A stretch of 64,000 bases of DNA from Glandiceps talaboti (GCF_964340395.1 NC_135551.1:11699379-11763378), one strand, 5' to 3'; positions 10,558 through 22,551 are shown, counted from the stretch's first letter. Numbers and translations are program-made. The notes: generated by a model not told the origin, from the sequence alone.

Positions 10558-13500
10558 CGTACGTATGTATGTATGTACAGTGTATGTATGTAAAAATGTT
10601 TATAGGTCAAGGCTAAAACATACACTTATTTTTATTTTAAACTTTTTTTTTAGCACTTTATTGGAGGTAATGGGCCAAGCAGTGAATTTCCACATCCACT
10701 TCCCGCCAAAGTACCTGGAACAGTTTCTACATGGACAAGACCTCCTCCTGAGAAAAGGCGGATTGAAGAGGACGAAACTCATAACACAAGGTAGACTACA
10801 TACACACACATACATACATACATACATACATACATACATTATTTAAATATGACATATTTTTATTGACATTATATATAATATACCAAACAAAGACTTGTAG
10901 TGACTTGGTACAACCCAACTACTACATAGATGATAACATTATAAACATAGATTTAGTAAATCCAAATCTTCATAACGTTAATAACACATATATGGTCATA
11001 TAAAATATAAAACAGACAAAGTTTAAAAGGATTCTATGTTCAACAAACTATTTACAATAGCACATCCTATTACTATCCACTATATTAATTAAGCTATACA
11101 TCTGCACTAAATAACACTATATATCTACAACCAGGTTGGAAGCTTGGATTTATTTTGGTGCAGTACAAAGTTTAAATTTATTAGTAACGATAACCTGCAC
11201 AGATGAGTCTTCATAATATTCAATCAGTGTAGCTTTAATATTGAACATGTCCCAACAATAGTTTTAGATTATGATTTCCAGTTAGCTGAAAGCTTGATTT
11301 CCATGTTTTTAGATGTAACTTTTTCATCTGAATTAATTACAGACAGAGGCAACCAGTTACCAGTGTCACAATATGTGATTCCAGCTGTCAAACAGAGGGA
11401 AAATGTAAGTATGTACGTGTGGGTATGAAATACAACTGCCAACATCAGACCATGGGTAAACAGAGACTGTTACACACAAGGTAAGTAAACAAATGAATTT
11501 GATTAATAGCACTTTTCAGGATGTTGGAACAGTAGAGATTTGTAATTACACACCACAGTTTGATAAGAACAGCTGTATCGACTCTTAACATGTAAATGAA
11601 ATGCCAGGGGAACTGGCAATTTGTTTGTGAACATGAACTTTTAAGTAAAGTGGTTACAACTTTTGGACTGTAATACAAGTCTCTTTACTTACAACATGCT
11701 GAGCCAAATGTTATTAATCAATTCAGTTGTTTACAGTCCATGTATGTAACAGGTTTCATTGTTTGTCCACTGTCTGATGTCAGCAGTTGTATAATATCAA
11801 TTTGAAGCTGTGCTTGTGTATGTTTGAAATATTTCAATTGAATTTGTATGTGAATGTGTAGATGTATGCATGTAATATATATATATGTACACATACATAC
11901 ATACATACATACATACATATGTATGTATGTATGTATGTATGTGTGTGTATGCATTTGTATGTATGTATTTATGTATGTATGTGGTTGGGTATGCATTTGT
12001 ATGTATGTATGTATGTATGTATGTGTATGCATTTGTATGTATGTATTTATGTATGTATGTGGTTGGGTATGCATTTGTATGTATGTATGTATGTATGTAT
12101 GTATGCATGTATGTATGTATGTATGTATGTGTGTATGTGTGTGGTTGGGTGTGTGTGTGTGTGTATGTATTTATGTTTATGTATGCTGTACTCCAGGTTT
12201 CATCCAATCAGTGAGACATAATGTACCTTCGTGCATGTTTGACATAGAAGTGGTGTAACTTCTGAAACATGTCATCCATGGTTGTCTGACAGGGTTCAAT
12301 ATGTTCCACATGAAGGCCTTTCCTGGTATAAACAATAAATAAACAGTACGGTGCCCCTGTTACCATAAGCTGGCCTGTACCTGATACCAGTATTCATGTG
12401 TCCTTTTCAATGTACATTTATTATCTCTCAACTCCAAGCAAAAATCTATTCGTTGTCGACAAGCCTCTTCAATGGTCATATCCCGAGCTGTGTAAGGACA
12501 TTTAGTTTCAGCTATACCTGTTTTTTGGCTCATACACACCCTAGCATCTGTTGTACCGGCCAAAAAGGCAAACTTAGGATTTACTACAAGACCAATAGGG
12601 TGCATATGAGCTTCAGGATGAGCTTTCAAGAACATCTGCTTGGATATTTTCTCATTTGCTATGCCATAATTTGTCGGAACTGAAAAAAAAGGTTTAGCTT
12701 GAAATAAACTTTGTAAAAATTTGTCTGTTACTGGTGCCTTTCGCTTCATAATTCGCCCAAACTTTGACGCTGTAAGTCGACTAGACCTCTCTTCAAACCA
12801 CTTTTGACAATTTGATTGTCCTACTGTTTGTTTTTCTAATTCTACTGCCTCCTGCTGTGACATTGCAAGTTCATCCCAGTCATGAGGATCAAAGGAATTG
12901 GTTTGAATAGGAGAAGGTTTTGGGAATAAGATGTCACCACATCCTGTATCACTATCCACAGGGCCTCTGATAGGACTTAGGAATTCTGCCTAAAAATAAA
13001 AAAAAATAAAAAAGGACTTAACAAATGTAAATAATCTGACATTTCTTTTCTATTTTCAGGGATTGAACCGATCGATATACTATACCTTACAGCTGAAAAT
13101 GAAAGATTGAAGCAGGAGTTGGGAAAGTCAACCCTTATAAATGATAATTTACACCGGAAAATCATACAACTTGAAGAAGAGATCACACTAATCAGGGAAC
13201 AAGAAGATAAATTAACAGCCAATAAAGTGAAGAGCAGCAACATTAAAAATTTATGTCAATATTATACAGGATTTGCTTTTACAACTTTTCTCACAATTTT
13301 AAGTTTTCTTCTACCTAATGGCCAACCTTCTTCTACATTTATTAATTTTACCAAAAAAATATCAAGTATCAAGGAAATGAGTTCAGCTGATCAATTATTA
13401 CTTGTTTTAATGAAGTTACGTAAAGGTTTTCATTATAAAGATTTAGCTTTTCGTTTTTGTCTTTCACCACAAGATGTTGGTATTATTTTTAAAAGTTGGA

Positions 13501-14150
13501 TTAATTTTATGTATTTTAAGTTTAATTCTGTTCCGATATGGCCCCACAGAAATCTCATTATACAAAACATGCCCCCTGGCTTCAGAGAAGAATTTCCAAC
13601 AACAATGGCAATATTTGATGGTACGGAGATCAAAATACAACGCCCAAGTGCCCTTACTTGTCAGTCACAGAGTTATTCTGACTACAAGGCAACCAACACA
13701 CTGAAGGGGTTAGTGGGCGTTGATCCAAGGGGAGCTGTAATATTTATTTCCACTTTATTTTCAGGTTCAATTTCAGACAAGGCAATTTGTAATGAGGGTG
13801 GGTTGATTAGTTTTCTAAAGGGTTTGATTGATTTGGGGCATTTGGAAAGGGGTGATTCATTTATAGACAAAGGGGTATTAATTGAAGATGAAATGAGAAG
13901 TATTGGTTTACAAGTAAATATACCCCCATTTGCCCAGTCAAATATGCAAATGAGTGAGAGTGATGTACAAATGACGAGGAAGATAGCGAAACATAGGGTA
14001 CACGTGGAAAGGGCAATTTCTCGGATAAAGAATTTTAGAATTTTATCTAGAAGAATTGACCTTTCCATGTTTACAAGCATCAACCAAATATGGTTTGTGT
14101 GTGCTTTCCTAACAAATTTCCAACCATTTTTGATACAAGAGAAAGATTAA
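9709..14150 (+). CDS. THAP-domain DDE transposase (ISL2EU), four exons, intact
   Basis: Exons 9709-9909, 10654-10790, 11343-11404 and 13060-14150 join in phase to 496 codons plus TAA. Every junction uses GT-AG. Residues 1 to about 90 form a THAP zinc finger: CAWGLC, central RWIVLCGR, and YVCSK joined across intron 1 to HF, giving the C2CH ligands. A coiled-coil stretch follows (IEPIDILYLTAENERLKQEL). The C-terminal DDE_Tnp_4-type nuclease shows Asp in AIFDGTEI, Asp in SFIDKGV and Glu in HRVHVERAI. The THAP part should bind element ends and the DDE core cut and join DNA. Starting at ATG 9709 places the finger at the extreme N-terminus, as usual for THAP proteins. No disruption seen. Confidence 0.9.
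10392..10600. repeat. (GTAT)n/(GT)n microsatellite
   Basis: Mixed tetranucleotide/dinucleotide repeat in intron 1 of the transposase. Long ORFs rich in Tyr, Val, Cys and Met here are artefacts of the repeat. A short (CATA)n run lies at 10799-10838. Confidence 0.9.
11890..12185. repeat. (GTAT)n-based microsatellite/minisatellite
   Basis: Tetranucleotide repeat with an embedded higher-order unit containing 'ggttgggtatgcatttgtat' seen twice. Lies between transposase exon 3 and the YqaJ stop codon. All overlapping ORFs are artefacts. Confidence 0.9.
12991..13059. promoter_or_regulatory. Back-to-back splice acceptors between interleaved genes
   Basis: This 69-bp A/T-rich strip ends on the plus strand in TTTTCAG (acceptor of transposase exon 4) and on the minus strand in TTTTTAG (acceptor of the last YqaJ exon). 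One short segment serves as polypyrimidine tract for both strands. Confidence 0.75.
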
Positions 14151-14159
14151 CTAATATTA

Positions 14160-15001
14160 AGTTTAAATCGGAGGGGTGGGGGGAGTGGAGGAGGGGGGGG
14201 GGTGGATCAACGCTCACTAACTCCAATAGAAAGCCCGACGATAAGGCAGACGATCAAATCAAAATTTCTTGTGTGATATAAGTTTCAGTTACAAGTTGGA
14301 GTGCACGTGCATTCTTGTGTGATGTAAGTTTCAGTTACAAGTTGGAACGCTCGTTCATATAAAGAACAGAGTTCCCAGTGTGTACTAGTATATAGTACTA
14401 CTTGCTTGTATTGTTATTTCTATTAGTGCTGTTTTCCGAACCCCTTTTCTATTGTGAGTCATCCACAAAAGTATTATGTAGAGATTTGACATACCTCTTT
14501 GAATGCATGTAAAACAATTGACCCCATATTTTGAACAAAGTTGTTTCCACGGGTTATTTTCAGTCATCATAATTGGAAATAAGCACCCCTCACTGAGGCT
14601 TCCTGGCAGCAAATGAACTAGCAATGACTGAAACATGCACGTGTCACGTTTTTCAAAATTGTTCAAAACTCATGACCCGCACTCAGACAATTGGAACAGC
14701 ATGTCAACATTGTGGTTGTTACCTTGTAGACATTTGACCTCTGTTTTTGGCAAAAATGTAGACTGTCGACCCCCCCCCCCCTTTTTTTTTTGTGCTAAAA
14801 TATAGACTTTTGACCACTATTTATTGATTGTTTGTAGAGTTTGTGGTTGTATTTTTTTTCCACCAGGGTATATACGTAACCATTACCCACCAGAGTACCC
14901 CGACCCCCACCTAGCTTTTCGCTACCAACCCTGAACTTTTTTAAAATGAATTCTAGAAAAAAGTAATAACAATTGTGATTAATAAAAAATAAATTACTTA
15001 C
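14160..15001. other. YqaJ intron with homopolymer runs and a dispersed repeat
   Basis: Holds G, C and T runs. The block 'ccgacccccacctagctttt' (14890-14970) is also found, diverged, at 25960-26040, a second dispersed repeat family. No exon supported. Confidence 0.5.
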
Positions 15002-17392
15002 GTGATAGATTAGAGCACTACCAAGTGGAACTGGGCCATATTGTGTATCGGCCATGACACTTGGTCCACTACAGAGGTATGAAATTGGAGTTTTCAGACC
15101 TTGTAATATCTCCAAGTCATTGTGTTTTGCAGCATCAGTCCTACAATAGAGAAAACATAATATACAGCTTTTAAGGGACACAACCACAGCAGTGCAAGAT
15201 TATAGAAACTATGATTAACTATGTGTCTTCTATGATGCTGATGCATGATGACAGCACTTAAACTGATTAAGAATAAAAACAAAATGTATTTTAGTATGGG
15301 ATAACCTGAATAGTAATAGCTGGATCGAACAGCATGAGTTGAATACACATTTTAGTGAAATCTTTGTGTTATTTTTTTCTTAGTTGCTATGAGTTTCAAT
15401 TTGTACATTAACAAAGCACACACTTTTAGCTCATCTTGGCTTTTTAGCATAAAGCAATTAGTTTTAAACATGTCACATGTTTTTTGATGTTTTCAGTACA
15501 CAAGTTGTTTAAAGCTGAAGTGAGAATGAGTATTCAATATAAACTGTTTTCAATATCAGTACTAGTTTTATAATTCAATATGTACAGAGAAATTATCAGA
15601 ACCCCTAAAAATATGTAAATAAATTGTATAAACTGCATTAATGAATACCAGGTGACTTGAAAGTTATTATGTGAGTGATGGTGACTGTGAGTGTCTTTAT
15701 ATCCTTTACTCTTTATTGTGAATTTTGTGTTGTGTGACATAAGTTTACGGAAATCAATACAAAACTAAATCTGAAGACTAAATATACCATAGCTTTTTAA
15801 ATCAGATTGTATCTGTATACATACCTAGTATCAACAAATTCTGCCATTACTGGCTTCCTTTTACGATTTATTTTCCCTGGCTTACAAATAACCATTTGGG
15901 ATGCAGGTTCTGGGGTGATCTTAGATCCCCTTGGTTTGTCCCACTGCTGTGGTCTGCCAGTTGAAGATATTTGTTCTGGAATATCTCTTAGACCGAGCAA
16001 CAGCCACTCTTGGATAGACATTACTAAAGCCAGTATATGGGCACATGAACCAGCAATCCTGTAATAAAAATTATGGTATTGTTTATAACATATAATGCCT
16101 GGAGTAAACAAAACAAATGCAAACAACACAAGAGGAAATAGTAGAGTGTATTTGTGTACAAAGTTGAATGAAATTTTGTGAAATGGTTCAAGAAATAGTG
16201 AAATTAAAAGAAGTGAGCATGATAGTTTTTACAATTAATAAGTTATGGGTGTAAACATTTATGTTCCATACATTGACAATGATTGCATTCATAGTGTGAA
16301 CATTGTTAGTGATACTATCAATCAAACTAAATGAAATTATATTACAATAATATCAATTTTAACAGGGTTAACATAGATTACACAAGTGTATACCTCAAAA
16401 ATATAAGCAAACTGCAAACCAAAATTATAATTTGAATGGTGTCTTCATACTCTGGAAAATATTTAAAAAAAAAAAAATTATATAATATAAAAAGAAGATT
16501 CAAATGCAGAAAATATAATTCTACATGTATATATGCAGAAACACATACCTACACTCATTCCCCCCCCCCCCACACACACACACAGACACACACACAGACA
16601 CAACTGAATAAGACGTATACAAAATATCGAGATGGTCGTCATCCACAATCACACACACTACGCGGCTCGTTTATCTTTTCCATAACAAAAAGTGGCGTGG
16701 CCTTCTCAAGGTCGTTCAATTCGAACAATCTGCTATGGTTTCTCATTTGAATACATGTAGTATCATAAAATGCAAAATGTACGCATGTCGAGCCTCTTCA
16801 CGATCACGAGAAATGGGTCACGATGCGTCAATGAACTCGAACTGAGAGAGTTTACTTTAACGAAGGGTAATGTCAGTCAGTGACATAAAGATAACGTAAA
16901 TATTGTAAGCGACAAATAACAGCGAAGAAATAGCTAACAACAATGGCAAATTTGAAAAAAAAATATGGCGCGCATACCCGAGCTTGTCACTGACTCACAC
17001 TATGATTCATCAGTCTTGAGATTTGGTTGTCACGTTAACAAATATGAAATACCCAAGAACGTTGACATAAAAAAGTGAAATAATAAAATATATACGTACC
17101 CAGCTTTACACGAACAGCTGTGCGAAGTAATCGTCTTCCGGTTTATTTCAACATCCATACACATGTTGTGTGGTTTCTCTGACTAACGTTGGCTACGCCA
17201 ACACTTAGCATTCACAGAAATAATATTACAGTTGGTGAAAAAAAAAGTAACATCCTCAACATAACCCCCCACTTGCAAAGGCTCTCGCCCGCTGTCGTTG
17301 TCTAAGTGATGGAATATACTGCAAATAGCTCTCACAAAATGTTCCAGGGAAATCTGTAAGAGACGCTTTGTTTACATTGGACGCCATGTTTC

Positions 17393-17421
17393 TGTCGTAG
17401 TTTTTGCAATGTTTGTCGTAG
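17393..17421. promoter_or_regulatory. Direct pair of TGTCGTAG motifs, right subterminal
   Basis: tgtcgtag at 17393-17400 and 17414-17421, about 55-80 bp inside the right end of the ISL2EU element. Same octamer as in the left end. Confidence 0.5.
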
Positions 17422-17475
17422 TTAGCAACAGTAACTAAGGGGGGGCGTGGCTACAGTGCTCAGGGCGATCGGTCA

Positions 17476-18421
17476 ATTGTCTATTAATCCCTGTTCTTAT
17501 CTTCGCAATGTGTGTGATCATTTTGCTGTTGCTATGGACATGGTCTTGTTGCTAGGCACATTTGCATACACTTGTTGAATGTATTCATTTGTCTTTCAAT
17601 TCCTGTTATCTTTGCAATATACGAGATTATTTGGTTGTTGCTATGGGCGGTCTTGTTGCTAGGCAAATTTACATACATGTTTTGAATGTTTGTTAAACTG
17701 TCTATCAATCCCTGTTATCTTTGTGAAATACATGACCGTTTGGCTGTTGTTATGGGCGTGGTCATGGCTGCTAGGGATTTCTGCATACATTTTTGAATGT
17801 TTGCTCACTTGCCTACCAGATGATGGTAAACTGTCATTTAGTTGTTGCTAAGGGCGAGGTCATGGCTGCTATGGCGATTTGTGTCAAAGTATTTTGAAGA
17901 AAATCTCCAGAATAACACTTCCAGAAACATATCACCAAGTTTCAATCTCACTGACCTAGTACTTTTTGAGATATAAATTTTTGACCAAAATTCACATTGT
18001 TACACCTAATTTGCATATTACTGATGAGATCAATATATACTTAATAGTTCTTCATCTATACCACAGATGCATCCCTCTTAAACTTCAGCCCAATCTGCAA
18101 TCTGCTGAGTAGTTTAGGAATTATAGGTTTTGACCAAAAACACACATTTTTAGCCCTAATTTGCACATTACCAAGGGATCACCATGTCATGAACAAATCT
18201 TAATTTACTCACATCTAAGAATATTCCCATCAACTTTCATGCCAATCTGCCGAGTACTTTTGGAATTTAAAGTTATGACCAAAAATCACATTTTTTGACC
18301 AAAAACCCACTTCTCTGATGCAATCATTTTCATTTGAACAATTTCCCAACTAGACACCAGAAGTAATATGACCACCAAATATCAAAGCAATCGGTTCAGG
18401 AGTTTTTGACTTTAAGTTGTT

Positions 18422-18477
<56 letters not shown>

Positions 18478-18524
18478 CTTTGCCATGCCTACAGCACTAC
18501 TGAACCTTCAGTTCAGTTGTGCTA
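17476..18524 (+). repeat. Right part of dispersed intronic repeat
   Basis: Continues the copy interrupted by ISL2EU: more 'gctgttgctatgg' monomers, then the tail module (gaccaaaaatcacattttt; caaagcaatcggttcagg), a (CA)n/(GACA)n microsatellite at 18421-18478 and the terminal motif 'ttcagttgtgcta'. That motif is the inverse of 'tagcacaactgaa' at the other end, so the family may be a DNA transposon with inverted ends. Confidence 0.7.
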
Positions 18525-18837
18525 AAAATGACATTTTTATACCTAATTTGCACAACATTGCCTGATACCACATCTGTACTACTGTGATAAACTCACGGGT
18601 ATGGTACATACTTATAATGTATCTAATCCATACACAGTGTATATTGAGGACAATATCTAGCAAATTTTAAATTTGCTATATCACCTCAAAACTGTCATGA
18701 TCACTGATTCAGCAGATCTTTTCATGCAACAATTAATTTTCATACCAATGATGTTTTGCAGTGCAATATATTTTACATAAGAATTGAATTATTCATTAGA
18801 GACTCAGTTACATTACCCCAATGTTTAATGTTTAATA

Positions 18838-19985
18838 ATTCTCATCTTATATTAGCTTACATTCATACTTGCTAGCAGGTAGTGTGTATAGATAATTCCT
18901 ATCTTATATCAGCTTTCATTCATACTTGCTAGCAGGTAGTGTGTATAGATAATTCCTATCTTATATCAGCTTTCATCCATACTTGCTAGCAGGTAGTGTG
19001 TATAATAATTCTTATCTTATATTAGCTTTCATTCATACTTGCTAGCAGGTAGTGTGTATAGATAATTCTTATCTTATATTAGCTTTTATTCATACTTGCT
19101 AGCAGGTAGTGTGTATAGATAATTCTTATCTTATATCAGCTTTCATTCATACTTGCTAGCAGGTAGTGTGTATAGATAATTCTTATCTTATATTAGCTTT
19201 CATTCATACTTGCTAGCAGGTAGTGTGTATAGATAATTCTTATCTTATATTAGCTTTCATTCATACTTGCTAGCAGGTAGTGTGTATAGATAATTCTTAT
19301 CTTATATTAGCTTTCATTCATACTTGCTAGCAGGTAGTGTGTATAGATAATTCTTATCTTATATTAGCTTTTATTCATACTTGCTAGCAGGTAGTGTGTA
19401 TAGATAATTCTTATCTTATATCAGCTTTCATTCATACTTGCTAGCAGGTAGTGTGTATAGATAATTCTTATCTTATATTAGCTTTCATTCATACTTGCTA
19501 GCAGGTAGTGTGTATAGATAATTCTTATCTTATATTAGCTTTCATTCATACTTGCTAGCAGGTAGTGTGTATAGATAATTCTTATCTTATATTAGCTTTT
19601 ATTCATACTTGCTAGCAGGTAGTGTGTATAGATAATTCTTATCTTATATCAGCTTTCATTCATACTTGCTAGCAGGTAGTGTGTATAGATAATTCTTATC
19701 TTATATTAGCTTTCATTCATACTTGCTAGCAGGTAGTGTGTATAGATAATTCTTATCTTATATTAGCTTTCATTCATACTTGCTAGCAGGTAGTGTGTAT
19801 AGATAATTCTTATCTTATATCAGCTTTCAGTCATACTTGCTAGCAGGTAGTGTGTATAATAATTCTTATCTTATATTAGCTTTCATTCATACTTGCTAGC
19901 AGGTAGTGTGTATAGATAATTCTTATCTTATATTAGCTTTCATTCATACTTGCTATCAGGTAGTGTGTATATATAATTCCTATCT
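18838..19985 (+). repeat. Minisatellite, about 20 copies of a 58-59-bp unit
   Basis: Unit core 'cttgctagcaggtagtgtgt' followed by 'atagataattcttatcttat'. Copies are nearly identical. Variants alternate in a higher-order pattern: 'attagctttt', 'atcagctttc' and 'attagctttc' recur in blocks of about five units. Confidence 0.95.
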
Positions 19986-20264
19986 TTATGAAATGTGAAG
20001 CTGTTCATGTTCAGTATTCTTATCATGATATATCCAGGGTATCAATGAAAAAAAAAGATATATGAGGAAATTATCCTAAGAATAATTTATGGAATTGCAT
20101 ATTATATTATAGGATCATACAATTAGAGAAAAGTTATTTTACATAAATTTGGTGATGATAATAGCATGCACACAGTCACTGTTGACAGTCAATGTTAATG
20201 TTGAAGGAACACATCCCACATCTGCAAACAACACTCAACTGTGAAACCCAATTACATCTTTATC

Positions 20265-20479
20265 TAATCTGATTAAAATCTGATGTGGTGAAAGTGGCTA
20301 GATGCCTTTATGTACCTCTATTCCCATTGTTTCATATCGTTTGTTTTGTTCTGGGTGATCGCTGCCTTATTTCCCACGTGATCATCCAGAACAAAACAAA
20401 CGATACAAAACAATAGAAATAGACTGAGGCAAATAAAGGCATCTAGCTGCTTTCACCATGTCAGATTTTAATCAGATTG
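20265..20479. mobile_element. Mutator-like MITE (copy 1), 215 bp
   Basis: Nearly full-length inverted repeat ending in aatctgattaaaatctgat and its complement. Flanked by imperfect 9-bp duplications atctttatc (20256-20264) and atctcaatc (20480-20488). Shares its termini with 40736-40977 and 41390-41612. Nine-base duplications suggest Mutator-like transposase mobilised it. Confidence 0.75.
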
Positions 20480-20488
20480 ATCTCAATC

Positions 20489-21252
20489 CATACATTCTGA
20501 CACAATAACCTCATCATGGCTGCATTGGTCTTTCCTCACCTCTACTAGTAGTATGCACACAGCAAGCATCTACTCAAAATTATCTCCTGCACATTTTATA
20601 CTCTTATCTTTAATCGTTATCTAAACTACATTCCTGTGTTTAGTACTACAGCTTACAATATTACACAACCAACTTCATAGACCGAGGAAAGTTTGCATGA
20701 TTCCTCCATGTTATCATTCCAACTCCCAATCAGCAAACAAGTAATCTCAAGCATTGACACTTAAAGAAGTTGATCATAACAATTGGTAACACAGCCACTG
20801 AAACCTTACCCATCAAAATGAAAGCAACTCAAAACAATGATACATCCCTTCACAAACCAATTGGGGAAATTCATCACCCACCCAATGATCCAATCACACC
20901 ATCCCCAGTGTACCTGTGCTATATCCAGTCTCAGATGTCATTCCAGATGCTGACTTGTCAAACATGCAAAATATTGTCTATAACCATTTGCATCTCCCAC
21001 AACACATGGTAGCAGAGACTGTTGCCACCAGGCTTGCCAACTACATTTATTTAGAATTTTTATCGAACAGGAACTATTCGTGATCATATTTAATTCCATT
21101 ATTCTTACTTTACCAAAGAAATTGATTTTAATACACATATTATCTTTTAACTGTAACTAAAACTTACAAAACTTAGTGTATGTATACCAATGCAGCAGAT
21201 CATTAAATGACATTTGATATTTGAAATTTATCATCCATGTGGGTACACCTAC
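20489..21252. other. Intronic DNA, nothing recognised
   Basis: Part of the 13-kb intron between exons 14 and 15. No exon or repeat recognised. Confidence 0.5.
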
Positions 21253-21450
21253 CTTGTCTTTCATATCTAACTTGGCTTTGGCTTCCACTAAACACTTAAC
21301 CATATTGAGATTGTTGTTAGAAGCAGCAATATGCAATGCTGTGTAACCTTCAGCTGTAACCAAATCAATGTCTTCAGTCCCTGTCTCTATAAGTTTCAGG
21401 GCAGACTCTGTGTCACCATTTAAAGCTGCAATGTGTAGGTCTGTCCAGCT
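21253..21450 (-). CDS. Ankyrin-repeat exon, two repeats (exon 14)
   Basis: A 198-bp phase 0-0 exon encoding two ankyrin repeats: SWTDLHIAALNGDTESALKL and then EGYTALHIAASNNNLNMV with KCLVEAKAKLDMKDK. Acceptor TTACAG, donor GTAGGT. First ankyrin exon of the array. Confidence 0.88.
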
Positions 21451-22389
21451 CTGTAAGACAAAATTAACTTGTTTGAGTGGTAATCTAAAACTCTATAAGT
21501 CCCCATGTGAGATATACTCCATGTCAATCTGTTCAACTCTACCAGGCAAAGTAAAAATACCTATTTCACACAAAAACTCACTGTTTGCAATCATTTCCAA
21601 TAACACTTGTACATGTAACCCAATGCAATTGTGTCTTACCCTGCAAGATAATATTCAAAAGGTATGACTTAATTTACATGTAGTTTTAAAATGGTCTGCT
21701 TCTGTTATTGTATTTATCATCTATCACCATTCAATGTCTTATTCTATGCTTTAAGAGAGCAAATACACCCCAGGTACATGTACCAACTTGCATTGTAGCG
21801 TCATTGGCACACATGTAAATTATTCAATTCAATAACTTTATCTCAAATGGGCAATTTGGTGTGTGTGTGTGTCTGTCTGTCTGTCTGTCTATCTGTGTGT
21901 ACATATATGCATGTATGTTATGTATGTATGTATGTATGTATCATATGTATGTATTCACAAGATACTGTATTTACAAACTTTACATGATAACTGATATCAA
22001 CACATAAATTTTATGATGCACGCAAACTACTACACATAATTGTATTTTAAATAACAAATTTAAGTGAATATTTGACTCATATCTTAAAAGTGTGGTAATT
22101 TTACAGTTTGAGTGAATATCCATATGCAAATGATATGTAAATGAGTGCACAATGAATGTACATAAAATTGCTTGATCACACAAGATGACTTCTGTAACAG
22201 TTTTCTGTTTTGGATAAACATTATTAAAAATGTATAATATTATATAACAGAGCCAAAATCCAGTTGGTACTCAGGGAGTATTTGAACTCATAATTACTAC
22301 CATATAAAATTCAAAGTCATGGTCTTTTATATATAACTTTAAGAAATATAGAGCAAATATACAGGATGGTGTAACTGATACAAACAAAC
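21451..22389. other. Intron with short (GTCT)/(GTAT) microsatellite
   Basis: Microsatellite at about 21859-21955; otherwise nothing recognised. Confidence 0.5.
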
Positions 22390-22551
22390 AAAGCCATTCA
22401 ATTTGTCAACGAATTTGGAACGACTTTCTGCTGTAACCTTTGGCACTTTCTCTGGTTTCCAGATCTCTTTCTTTTCTGGAGATGAACTGCTATCCTCTGC
22501 TTTTTCATCTTCACCAAGTAAGAACATCTTGACTTTATGTATCAGCTGCTC
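22390..22551 (-). CDS. Charged linker exon (exon 13)
   Basis: Reads EQLIHKVKMFLLGEDEKAED, then a Ser/Glu/Lys-rich stretch. Acceptor AATATAG is clear. The 3' end is uncertain: the only phase-compatible donor I see is a weak GTTTGT after Phe, which gives 54 codons and keeps phase 0 for the ankyrin exon. An unseen exon could lie between. Confidence 0.65.

Larger units (their letters stand above)
12208..17387 (-). pseudogene. SWIM zinc finger-YqaJ nuclease gene of ISL2EU, decayed
   Basis: Exons (plus coordinates) about 17100-17387, 15825-16058, 15002-15140 and 12208-12990. From ATG 17387 the first exon reaches a run of six G, after which the protein continues in another frame; a TAG follows (minus-strand CGT TAG TCA, near 17190). 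The SWIM ligands are visible across intron 1: CSCKAG joined to IAGSCAHI. The last exon carries the YqaJ core (QKWFEERSSRLTASKFGRI; GTTDAR; IAETKCPY; YWYQVQ). A one-base loss near 12380 puts the C-terminal 60 or so codons (starting MVTGAPYC) in another frame, ending at TGA 12208-12210. Two frameshifts and one stop, so not functional unless these are assembly errors. Confidence 0.85.
9526..17475 (+). mobile_element. ISL2EU-type DNA transposon, full length
   Basis: Twelve-base terminal inverted repeats tgaccgatcgcc / ggcgatcggtca bound a 7.95-kb element flanked by AT (9524-9525 and 17476-17477). Because the target CAATTG is palindromic, AATT is an equally valid duplication. Removing the element restores 'ttcaattgtctattaatcc', which matches the tandem monomers of the repeat it entered (compare 30645-30665). 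It carries a THAP-DDE transposase on plus and a SWIM/YqaJ gene on minus, the two-gene content known for ISL2EU. Both inner ends carry paired TGTCGTAG motifs. Confidence 0.9.

Noticed and set aside
11313-11342. Upstream acceptor (TTTTTAG at 11311) for transposase exon 3
   Set aside because: Using it gives an immediate in-frame TGA; the acceptor TTACAG at 11341-11342 keeps the frame through to the DDE domain.
10350-12258. Met/Tyr/Val/Cys and Thr/His/Ile repeat ORFs on both strands
   Set aside because: Products of (GTAT)n and (CATA)n microsatellites.
18838-19985. CRISPR-like array
   Set aside because: Units are contiguous and nearly identical along their whole length with no unique spacers; the context is a eukaryotic intron.
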